From: Selenomonadaceae bacterium
GTDB lineage: Bacteria > Bacillota > Negativicutes > Selenomonadales > Selenomonadaceae
Reading direction: 5' to 3'
Assembly: GCA_016286075.1 (NCBI GenBank)
Contig: JAEERZ010000038.1
Location: forward strand, 1-11,769
DNA length: 11,769 bases
Position 1 is the stretch's first letter. Each line of letters begins with the position of its first letter. The notes under the pieces were generated by a model that saw only the letters and a list, made by a program, of their open reading frames with translations, searched no databases and was not told where the DNA came from. This document shows, in pieces, positions 6,318 through 11,769 of this stretch. The translations under genes were made by a program, and so were the position numbers.

Positions 6318-8985
6318 ATCCGTTCCCTCCCAGTGCCTGCTCCACCTTCGGCGTAATTCTGTCGGCCACGGCGTCCGCGAGTTTCGCCATGGACGCGCTG
6401 TCCTCCGTCACCGCCGTGTCGATGTTCACCGTGATGTCCACATCGTTTGACGGTCTTGAACGGTTGACGTCCATCCTTGCAAGGATTCCCTGAAGGCTCT
6501 GGTTCACCGCCGCCATGCCGTCCCTCCCGCCAGCTTCGCTGAGCCTGTCGTAGCTCGACTTCGTCCCCCGGATGATCTCCATGTCGTGCCCGGCGTTCAT
6601 CATAGCCCTTGTGGCCGCATCAAGGTTTGACTGCGTACCCCGGATGATTTCCATGCCCGCTCCTTTGTCCGCCAAACCGCCGCCCCCACCAGGGGCCTGA
6701 CCGTCGTTCAGATAGTTCTGTATCTCCGGCGAATCCCACGCTGACCGGCTTCCATTGATGACGTTTGAAAGGTCTGCTGTGGGCAGGGACTTCACATCCG
6801 TGACGATTCCCTTGGCAACGTACTCATAGATGGCCTTCGTGTAGTCCGCCGTGGTCTGCATCGGAGCCTGGAGGCTGCTCATACCGCCTGCCTCACCCGA
6901 ACTACCTGTCAGCCCGCCCCCGTACATCTTCTGCAGCACCGCTTTCTTGGCGGCGTCGAAGGCATTGAGCGTCTGGACGTCCAGCTGACCGATGTAATCG
7001 TCCTTTTTCATCTGGTAGGCTTCCAAGCCTTTCATGCCGCCCGTGAGATAGGCATTCAGCGCCTCCCGCTCCTGCGTCATGACCGCCCGGTTGCGGTTCA
7101 CAATGGCGTCCGCTTTGGCCTGCTCCGCCCACTTCGTGGCAGCCGCCTCGTCCACGCCCTTCTTCTTCCAGGCCTCCGTCTCCCTGTCGATAGCGGCGAG
7201 CCGCTGCTCAAGCCCAGTGCGCCAGATATCGTTGATCTTCGAGACCGTGTCCCTCTCGAAGTTTTCCATCACCTTGGCTTTCTGTGCCTCGGCGTTCCTG
7301 TCGATAAGCCCTGCCGACTCGTCCGTGAGCGTACCGCCCGCCGCCCTGTATTTCTCACGCAGCTCCTCGGCCTTCCTGTCGATATCGCGGAGCGCGTTCT
7401 CAAGGTCGCTCCCCGTCACGGAAAGGATACTGTCCTTGAGGCTCGTGTCCATTTCCCGGCGCTGCTTGTCGTATTTGGCGAGGATTTCCTCGCGCTCGGC
7501 AGCGAATTTCTTCTCGATGCGGCTCCGCTCCGCAGCCACCTCGCCCTCCTTGGCGAGCTCGGCCTGCTTTTTCTTCTCGATGTCGGCAAGTTCCCTTTCC
7601 TGCGCCGAAGCATGGTACTTGAGTCGAATCTCGTTCAAGTCTTCCTGGAGCTGCCGCTCGGCCTGCTCCTCTTCCTTGCGTCTGATCTCCGCAAGCGCCG
7701 ACTCGCGTTTTGCGGCCTTCTCCGCCGCCTCGGTCTCCCGCTCTGCGATCTCATCCGCATCGGGGGCGATTCCGTAGTACTCCCGCCAGTTCGCCATGCG
7801 ATAAATAATGCCGTTGATGCTCTCGATGACTTCCGTAATCTCTGGAACGATCGCGTTCCCCACCGGGATAAGCGCCGCCCCGAAGGATTGCTTGAGCCGG
7901 GTGACATGCATCTCCAGCTTCGCCACGTTGTCCGTAAGTTCCGCCGCGCCCTCCGGATTGAAGATGCCCTTCTTATCAAGGCTCTCCGCCGTAGGTTTGT
8001 ATGTGGATTCGAGCTTGTTCATGAGATCGAGGAGGAACTGCGAGCGCATGCCGAGCCCGTCGGCGTATTCCTCGATCCGTCCCGCGGCCTGCGCCTTCTT
8101 GAAACCCTCCGCCAGACGGTCGAGAGCCTCCGACTCGTCCACGATCTTCCCTTCGCTGTCCTTTAGGGATACACCGAACTTTTCCAGCGTCTTCGTCGCA
8201 AGGTTCCCGTTCTCGCCCGCGGTCATGATCTGTTTGTTCAAGCCTGAAAGCCATGTATGGAGCGTATAGGCGTCTCCTCCGCCCGCCGCGAGGCTCGTGA
8301 CGGCGACGAGTTTCTTCGCCTGCTCCGTCGTGACGCCAATCTGGCTCCCCAGTTCGTACACAGACGCCTGGGCGTTTGCCGCATCCATCATGGCGTCCTT
8401 GAGCTTGCACAGTACGCCGACAGTCATCGCAAGCGCCGCGGCTACGGCTGCCGCCGTCGGATGAAGGCTGGCAAGCCCCTCGACAAGGCCGTATACGCCG
8501 CCGCCCGCCTCCTTGGACGCAAGCGCAAGGTCCTTCAGACCCCCGAGAGCACTTCCTGTCCCCCCGTCCCCGCCGCTCATGCCTAGTATCGAGGAAAGGC
8601 GACGCTGCTCCGCCTCCATCTTTGCCGTATTGAGCTGCTGCTCCATCAGCCTGCGCTTTGCCGCGCTCTGCACCCTGTCCGGCGCTCCGCTTTTCTGCGC
8701 CTGCTCAAGATTCCGCTGGAGGATCAGCGTCTTCTGATTCTGTATCTCGAGCTGCTTCGTGATGGCCTCGTACTTGACCTTGATCTTGTCGAGGACCGTC
8801 CCGGTCCCCTCCAGCTTGGCCATGTCGATGTCGGCCTGAATCTTCACCTGCCGGTTCTCGCTGTTCAGTTTTGCAAGGGCGTCCTTCACGCTCCTGTCCG
8901 CCAGGGCAAGCCCCTCGTCAAGCTCGGAGAGGTCGACGCCCAAAGACAGGTAAAGGCTCGCAATCGTCTGTCCCTTGTCCGCCAT
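6307..8985 (-). CDS. Tape measure protein
   Basis: An 892-residue protein that sets tail length and is threaded inside the tail tube. The N-terminus (ASLYLSLGVDLSELDEGLALADRSVKDALAKL, residues 9-40) is the typical start of siphovirus tape measure proteins. A hydrophobic segment lies at about 172-193 (rich in Ala, Val and Leu). Residues about 405-610 form long charged helices rich in E, K, A and R, consistent with coiled coil. The C-terminal region is Gly-rich (LTGSSGEAGG near 692-701; GGGGG near 766) and repeats MEIIRGT at 778 and 802. No peptidase or transglycosylase motif was noticed. By the rule of about 0.15 nm per residue, the tail would be at most about 130 nm. The ATG at 8985 overlaps the stop of the frameshifted chaperone (TGATG); the nearest GAGG is 13 bases upstream, which is weak. 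The call is firm from size, composition and location. Confidence 0.94.
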   Translation of the reverse strand: MADKGQTIASLYLSLGVDLSELDEGLALADRSVKDALAKLNSENRQVKIQADIDMAKLEGTGTVLDKIKVKYEAITKQLEIQNQKTLILQRNLEQAQKSGAPDRVQSAAKRRLMEQQLNTAKMEAEQRRLSSILGMSGGDGGTGSALGGLKDLALASKEAGGGVYGLVEGLASLHPTAAAVAAALAMTVGVLCKLKDAMMDAANAQASVYELGSQIGVTTEQAKKLVAVTSLAAGGGDAYTLHTWLSGLNKQIMTAGENGNLATKTLEKFGVSLKDSEGKIVDESEALDRLAEGFKKAQAAGRIEEYADGLGMRSQFLLDLMNKLESTYKPTAESLDKKGIFNPEGAAELTDNVAKLEMHVTRLKQSFGAALIPVGNAIVPEITEVIESINGIIYRMANWREYYGIAPDADEIAERETEAAEKAAKRESALAEIRRKEEEQAERQLQEDLNEIRLKYHASAQERELADIEKKKQAELAKEGEVAAERSRIEKKFAAEREEILAKYDKQRREMDTSLKDSILSVTGSDLENALRDIDRKAEELREKYRAAGGTLTDESAGLIDRNAEAQKAKVMENFERDTVSKINDIWRTGLEQRLAAIDRETEAWKKKGVDEAAATKWAEQAKADAIVNRNRAVMTQEREALNAYLTGGMKGLEAYQMKKDDYIGQLDVQTLNAFDAAKKAVLQKMYGGGLTGSSGEAGGMSSLQAPMQTTADYTKAIYEYVAKGIVTDVKSLPTADLSNVINGSRSAWDSPEIQNYLNDGQAPGGGGGLADKGAGMEIIRGTQSNLDAATRAMMNAGHDMEIIRGTKSSYDRLSEAGGRDGMAAVNQSLQGILARMDVNRSRPSNDVDITVNIDTAVTEDSASMAKLADAVADRITPKVEQALGGNGYGY
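6566..6655 (-). repeat. Short direct repeat in the tape measure C-terminus (MEIIRGT x2)
   Basis: Two 18-base copies differing at one position (plus strand ccccggatgatYtccatg, at 6566-6583 and 6638-6655), 72 bases apart, encode MEIIRGT followed by Q/K-S at residues 778 and 802. The surrounding sequence (NLDAATRAMMNAGHD versus SYDRLSEAGGRDG) is only loosely alike. Confidence 0.7.
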
Positions 8986-9454
8986 CAGAACACCACATCC
9001 TCAATGTAAACCGGCGGGTTCTCCGCCTTGTCGATGACCAGGAGCTGGTCAAGCACGAAAGCCATGTCAGCTTTGTCCACTTCCTCGATCGTCCATCCGT
9101 ACCGCTCCTGCAAGCGGTGGTAAAATAGCAATACGCTCTCGTATGCCGTCAGTCTTGCGGCCCTTCGACCGCTTCCCCGTTTGGGAGTTTCTCAAGCCTC
9201 GAAAAAGCCGCGCCGAAGATGTGCTGCGCACAGGCCCGGTAGACAGGGATGACTTCCGATACTTCCATGCCTTCCAGTTCCTCCTGTTCCACGCCGTAAG
9301 TAAGAGCAATGATGGAAAGATAACCGTCCAGCCTTTTAGAGAGGTCGGGGCTTTCCTTCCGCTCCTTCTCGTCCCACGCCAAAAGCGCACGCCACGATTT
9401 CATCGTTATGGGCTTAGGCTCGTACTTCTTCCCGTTGATTTCCAATGCTTCCAT
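8985..9454 (-). CDS. Tail assembly chaperone G-T fusion made by -1 frameshifting
   Basis: This is the predicted extended product, equivalent to lambda gpGT. Ribosomes read the first 92 codons from 9454, slip back one base on C-CCA-AAC (9179-9185) and continue for 64 codons to the TGA at 8985-8987, giving 156 residues. The -1 frame opens after a TGA at 9192-9194 and contains the T part, ending in LLFYHRLQERYGWTIEEVDK, then ADMAFVLDQLLVIDKAEN and a final EDVVF. The 'Y-G-W-T-x-E-E-x-D' block is typical of chaperone extensions in Firmicutes siphophages. In the family, the T part binds the tape measure and the G part binds tail tube subunits. No good independent start or ribosome binding site is seen for the T part, which supports recoding. 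The stop overlaps the tape measure ATG by one base. Confidence 0.85.
9149..9454 (-). CDS. Tail assembly chaperone, short form (gpG-like)
   Basis: A 101-residue product between the major tail protein and the tape measure, the standard place for the short tail assembly chaperone, which keeps the tape measure soluble and recruits tube subunits. The protein starts MEALEINGKKYEPKPITMKSW, a beta-hairpin-like start common in this family, followed by mostly helical sequence (DLSKRLDGYLSIIALTYG, 37-54). The start at 9454 has GAGG 8 bases upstream, which overlaps the stop of the major tail gene 10 bases away. The frame continues open upstream to 9523 but lies inside the major tail gene. Normal termination is the TGA at 9149-9151, some 28 bases after the slippery site, so the short form has 9 residues after the slip point. 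Confidence 0.85.
   Translation of the reverse strand: MEALEINGKKYEPKPITMKSWRALLAWDEKERKESPDLSKRLDGYLSIIALTYGVEQEELEGMEVSEVIPVYRACAQHIFGAAFSRLEKLPNGEAVEGPQD
9157..9185 (-). promoter_or_regulatory. Programmed -1 ribosomal frameshift signal
   Basis: The minus strand reads C CCA AAC (9185-9179) in the zero frame of the chaperone, a canonical X-XXY-YYZ slippery heptamer. After a 6-base spacer (GGGGAA) comes a hairpin: GCGGTC (9172-9167), loop GAAG, GGCCGC (9162-9157), giving six base pairs including one G-U. A second possible stem GCCG/CGGC follows. Slipping moves translation into the open -1 frame that encodes the T part. Confidence 0.85.
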
Positions 9455-9464
9455 CTTTCGCACC

Positions 9465-10049
9465 TCACATAGCCGTGTACCAGTTCGCGATGGCTTCGGA
9501 ATCCGCGCCCGCCGACTCCTCATCCGCGTACTTTGCGGCCAGCCCGTCCGAGATGCGGTAGATGGCCGTCGCGGTCATCGTCGGCGTCTGGTACTCGATG
9601 TTCTCGTTCTTCGTGCTGCTCGATTCCTCCGGCTCGTTGAACTTGACCTTGAGGAACTTCACGAACCTTGCCGTCCCGTTGGCCTTGTCGCTCTGAAACG
9701 CGATGCCGAAATAGGGCGCAGAATCCTTGCTCGAAACGGTCATCACGCCGTCGTCCACCCGGTGCCCCAAGAGGTATGCCTTGTATTCGAGCGGGAGCGC
9801 GGCGGTATCGAAGGTCAGCGTGTATTCGCTGATGACGTTGGACGCCTCGATGCTCTGGTTGTCCGCGTAAAGCTGCGCCTCGCTGTTCTTCGGCTGGATC
9901 TTGACCGAGATCAGGACCTTCCCCATATCCACCGGAGTCTCGTATGTAGTCGCCGGATTCTCCCCAGCGACGTCCGTCAGCATCTTCGCCACATGGAGAT
10001 GCTGGACGCCGATAAAGTTCGAGCTTACCATTCCTGGTGTCAGTGGCAT
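9465..10049 (-). CDS. Major tail (tube) protein, phi13-type
   Basis: A 194-residue protein that should polymerise into the tail tube around the tape measure. The pattern fits the phi13-type major tail family (TIGR01603): FIGVQHLHVAKML near the N-terminus, then ISVKIQPKNSEAQLYADNQ, YKAYLLGHRVDDGVMTVSSKD, PYFGIAFQSDK, and a C-terminal FLKVKFNEPEESSSTK followed by TPTMTATAIYR. The YADN and LLG-H landmarks are where this family has them. No extra C-terminal Ig domain is present. The ATG at 10049 is preferred; an AAGGA lies about 11 bases upstream. A GTG three codons earlier (10058) is in frame, but only about 2 bases follow the AAGGA. The next gene starts 10 bases after this stop and shares its ribosome binding site with it. 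Position before the chaperone and tape measure supports the call. Confidence 0.9.
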   Translation of the reverse strand: MPLTPGMVSSNFIGVQHLHVAKMLTDVAGENPATTYETPVDMGKVLISVKIQPKNSEAQLYADNQSIEASNVISEYTLTFDTAALPLEYKAYLLGHRVDDGVMTVSSKDSAPYFGIAFQSDKANGTARFVKFLKVKFNEPEESSSTKNENIEYQTPTMTATAIYRISDGLAAKYADEESAGADSEAIANWYTAM

Positions 10050-10076
10050 ATTAATCACTTTCCTTTCTGTGTTTGC

Positions 10077-10472
10077 TTACCCCTCGGTCAGTGCCTTCCT
10101 GACCGCCTCTATGATGGCTTCCTTCGCCGCGTCCTTGTTGGCGTCGAAGGCCGGATACATAAACGGACGGGCAATACGCGGATCGAACTCCACGAACTGC
10201 CCGTACGCTATGCCTTTCTTGTTCCTCGCATCCGCCGAGATGCGGCAGTAAAGCCCGCCGTTATATTCCACGACCTTGATGGATGCGGCGAGTTTTCCCG
10301 TATCGACCGGGCATCGGCTCTTCGCATCATCCCGGATGATTTCCGCCTGCTTCTTCACCTCCGCACCGGCCATCTCCACCGCCTTCTGCCCTCGCTCCCG
10401 CAGGATGGACGAAATGATGCCGCCGGTTACTCTTCCCCGGATAAACGCGCCGGTACGCTTCTTCCCCGCCAT
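10077..10472 (-). CDS. HK97 gp10-like tail completion / head-tail joining protein
   Basis: A 131-residue protein with the hallmark CPVDTGKLAASIKV at residues 54-67, the P-V-D-T-G-x-L-x-x-S-I signature of the HK97 gp10 family, and the typical later RPFMYPAFD (102-110). The N-terminal half is a basic helix (GGIISSILRERGQKAVEMAG). The family belongs to the minor proteins that complete the neck or tail top. The start at 10472 has GAGGAGG about 7 bases upstream; the open frame further upstream lies inside the previous gene. A 27-base gap separates it from the major tail gene. It follows, rather than precedes, the putative tail terminator gene. Confidence 0.9.
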   Translation of the reverse strand: MAGKKRTGAFIRGRVTGGIISSILRERGQKAVEMAGAEVKKQAEIIRDDAKSRCPVDTGKLAASIKVVEYNGGLYCRISADARNKKGIAYGQFVEFDPRIARPFMYPAFDANKDAAKEAIIEAVRKALTEG

Positions 10473-10485
10473 CTTGGTTCCTCCT

Positions 10486-10830
10486 CTACTTCCCGCACAC
10501 GATGACGAAACGGATGACGCGGAAATAGATGTCATCATGGATGTCGTGCGCGTCCTTCCGCATGAATCCAAGCGAGGTCATCGCGGCCTCGACCTTCGCT
10601 TCCAATTCCCCGTACTCGTCGTCCGCAGTCCCGATGGAAATCTGGAAAGTGCTCCGAAATCCCATCTCCCTGCCGTCGGCATGGAGCGCCGGGGCATTCG
10701 AGATTTCCTGATAGACCACGAAAGGACGGCCATTGCGTCCCTTGTACTCCTGGACATACTTCAAGACGGGGACGGAAAGCGCCTCCGTAAGCGCAACCTT
10801 GACCCTCGTCTGCAGTTCAATACTCGTCAT
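10486..10830 (-). CDS. Probable tail terminator / tail completion protein (DUF3168-like)
   Basis: A 114-residue protein: an N-terminal helix (MTSIELQTRVKVALTEALSV), then strands with VYQEISNAPALHADGREMGF and STFQISIGTADD, a helix YGELEAKVEAAMTSLG, and a final strand DIYFRVIRFVIVC. This layout (helix, strand pair, helix, Phe/Arg-rich strand) resembles the DUF3168/Gp17-type tail terminator fold, which caps the tail tube at the head end. The match is by pattern, not by a diagnostic motif. The ATG at 10830 overlaps the preceding TGA (ATGA, 4 bases) and has GGAGG 7 bases upstream. The next start is 13 bases downstream. Confidence 0.78.
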   Translation of the reverse strand: MTSIELQTRVKVALTEALSVPVLKYVQEYKGRNGRPFVVYQEISNAPALHADGREMGFRSTFQISIGTADDEYGELEAKVEAAMTSLGFMRKDAHDIHDDIYFRVIRFVIVCGK

Positions 10831-11174
10831 GGTCCCACCTCCACTATCTCCCGGCATTGGAGCTGGAGCCACACATGCCGCCCGTCGATATCCATCGGCG
10901 GCAGCGTCTGCTCCAAAATCCTGCCGCCGTACACGATGCGGTCGTGAAGAGAAATATCCGCCCGATAGCGGATGGTGACACGGTATTCGAGTTCCGGCAC
11001 CGTCTCCGCCTCATGGTCCACGATACGTGTCCCGAAAGGCTCTATATCCGCCCAGACCTTGAAGTCTCTCTCACCCGTGTAGACGAAGGTTTCAACGCCG
11101 CGCTCGTTCATGACGCTGACCGCCTTTTCGACCGTCACGCGGTTCCGGATCGTGTTCACTGTGGTGCGCCGCAT
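10827..11174 (-). CDS. Head closure / head-tail adaptor protein (SPP1 gp16-like, TIGR01563)
   Basis: A 115-residue protein with the profile of head-closure adaptors: RVTVEKAVSVMNERGVETFVYTG, a middle strand EYRVTIRYRADI, then DRIVYGGRILEQTLPPMDIDGRHVWLQLQCREI. The D-R-I-x-Y-x-G-R block followed by a final 'L-x-L-x-C-x-E' strand is characteristic of the family. The protein closes the connector after DNA packaging and provides the docking surface for the tail. The ATG at 11174 overlaps the upstream TGA by one base (TGATG) and has AAGGAG 8 bases upstream. The end overlaps the next start as ATGA. Confidence 0.88.
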   Translation of the reverse strand: MRRTTVNTIRNRVTVEKAVSVMNERGVETFVYTGERDFKVWADIEPFGTRIVDHEAETVPELEYRVTIRYRADISLHDRIVYGGRILEQTLPPMDIDGRHVWLQLQCREIVEVGP

Positions 11175-11452
11175 CAGAAAGTCTCCTTCCTTACACCGAA
11201 AAGAAGCGCCCGGAGCGTCAGCATGAGTTCCCTGTGGTCAGCCTCATCGCGGTGCTCGTAAAGATAGGACGCCGCATAAAGGACAGCGGTTTTCGCGGGA
11301 CTGCCGAGAGACGCGTACTCTTCAGCGTCCTCCGCCCGTGCCACAGCCGTACAAAGACTCTCCGCCGTGGCAAGAAGCCCCTCAAGCAAAGTGTCCTCAT
11401 CCGGCGTGTCGATCCTCAGATAGTCCTTGAGTTCTTCAAGCGTCACAGACAC
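11174..11452 (-). CDS. gp6-like head-tail connector protein
   Basis: A 92-residue, mostly helical protein. It begins with VTLEELKDYLRID and contains TPDEDTLLEGLLATAESLC, the D-x-x-L-x-x-L-x-x-A-x-x pattern of the HK97 gp6-like DNA-packaging/connector family, then AVLYAASYLYEHRDEAD and a C-terminal helix ending LLFGVRKETF. These proteins form a ring between portal and head-closure protein. The start is GTG at 11452, preceded by AAGGGAGG (11461-11468) with 8 bases of spacing; the overlapping ATG at 11454 is in another frame that stops at once. It is the first gene after the capsid terminator. Confidence 0.88.
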   Translation of the reverse strand: MSVTLEELKDYLRIDTPDEDTLLEGLLATAESLCTAVARAEDAEEYASLGSPAKTAVLYAASYLYEHRDEADHRELMLTLRALLFGVRKETF

Positions 11453-11460
11453 ATAGCCCG

Positions 11461-11468
11461 CCTCCCTT
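11461..11468 (-). promoter_or_regulatory. Ribosome binding site fixing the GTG start of the connector gene
   Basis: AAGGGAGG on the minus strand, 8 bases before the GTG at 11452. It lies directly after the T-run of the capsid terminator, so only read-through transcripts (or ones started by an unseen promoter) carry it. Confidence 0.75.
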
Positions 11469-11469
11469 C

Positions 11470-11504
11470 AAAAAATAATGGGGAGCCGACAAGACTCCCC
11501 ATTA
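11470..11504 (-). terminator. Intrinsic terminator between the capsid and connector genes
   Basis: On the minus strand a perfect 10-base inverted repeat (TAATGGGGAG, 11504-11495, and CTCCCCATTA, 11485-11476) with a 9-base loop is followed at once by six T residues (11475-11470). On the plus strand no T-run follows the stem, so it acts only in the direction of the phage genes. It sits 15 bases after the capsid stop codon. Confidence 0.85.
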
Positions 11505-11519
11505 CAGTTCATAGCGTCA

Positions 11520-11769
11520 TCAGGACGCAATCTTCAGTACCCTCACGGCCTCCGGCAGCACGAGGACGCCGTCGACGCGCTCCTTCATAACGTAGCCCGT
11601 CATGTCGTTGCCCGCATAGAGCTCGCGAAGCTCCTGAATGGTGCGGGTGCCGCGGTCGCCGATGTTGTAGTAGCTCATATCGCCGAACGCGATGACCGCC
11701 GCGCCCGGAGCGATGGCCGGAGCGTAGGTCGAAGTGTAAACCGGATAGCCCAAGAGACGGTCGGGCTCG
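11520..11769 (-). CDS. Major capsid protein (HK97 fold), C-terminal part, gene runs off the right edge
   Basis: The last 82 residues of the major head protein. The visible sequence starts EPDRLLGYPVYTSTYAPAI, the LLGxPVxxS block near the C-terminus of HK97-type capsid proteins, continues with AVIAFGDMSYYNIGDRGT and ends in a beta-rich stretch with DGVLVLPEAVRVLKI, matching the family's usual final strands. The reading frame is open from the window's edge, so portal, protease and the rest of the capsid gene lie upstream outside the window. The stop is at 11520-11522, followed by a strong terminator. Confidence 0.9.
   Translation of the reverse strand, partial: EPDRLLGYPVYTSTYAPAIAPGAAVIAFGDMSYYNIGDRGTRTIQELRELYAGNDMTGYVMKERVDGVLVLPEAVRVLKIAS

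Noticed and set aside
7079..7777. 232-residue plus-strand frame rich in Ser and Ala
   Set aside because: It is the antisense of the tape measure coiled-coil region; the composition is explained by the opposite strand's E/K/A/R codons.
9067..9390. 107-residue minus-strand frame overlapping the chaperone
   Set aside because: It is in the third frame, neither the zero frame nor the -1 frame. It is basic and low in order, and the canonical slippery site leads to the other frame.
9408..10505. 365-residue open frame on the plus strand
   Set aside because: It lies opposite the chaperone, major tail and gp10-like genes, all strongly supported. Its translation is low-complexity (rich in R, L, V, H and D) with no domain; it is an antisense shadow of GC-rich codons.

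Overview
The window is part of the late (structural and lysis) region of a tailed phage or prophage. Every supported gene lies on the minus strand, so transcription runs from the right end (11769) to the left end (1). The order is: major capsid protein C-terminus, an intrinsic terminator, gp6-like connector, head-closure protein, probable tail terminator, HK97 gp10-like protein, phi13-type major tail protein, frameshifted tail assembly chaperone (G/GT), tape measure protein, small distal-tail-like protein, Ig-like small protein, large tail hub with adhesion repeats, a small beta-rich protein, probable tail fibre/appendage, holin, and the start of a GH25 lysozyme. This is the layout of a long, non-contractile-tailed siphovirus. 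No sheath, baseplate wedge or other myovirus gene is seen. The strong AGGAGG-type ribosome binding sites, the holin_4-like holin and the GH25 endolysin suggest a Firmicutes-type host of moderately high GC. I suspect a Negativicutes host such as Selenomonas or Megasphaera relatives, but this is only an impression from protein style.

Head-to-tail joining region (about 10077-11769): the capsid gene enters from the right and is followed by a near-perfect hairpin with a T-run. The connector genes then follow in a tightly packed run with TGATG and ATGA overlaps. Tail tube and length region (6307-10049): major tail protein, then the chaperone pair. A C-CCA-AAC slippery heptamer with a 6-bp hairpin six bases downstream would produce a 156-residue G-T fusion by -1 frameshifting. 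The fusion's stop codon overlaps the tape measure start. Tail tip and host-recognition region (834-6317): two small proteins, a 930-residue hub-like protein with two tandem lectin-like domains and a 14-residue DTxR repeat, a 72-residue protein and a 575-residue unrecognised protein. Lysis region (1-796): holin and lysozyme, nearly abutting.

The window is densely coded. The largest gap between genes is the 67-base terminator-containing region at 11453-11519. No tRNA, CRISPR array, insertion sequence, attachment site or promoter could be supported. The most interesting items are the recoding signal and its possible link to tape measure expression, the post-capsid terminator, and the repeat-rich hub with its unrecognised neighbours, which probably set host specificity.
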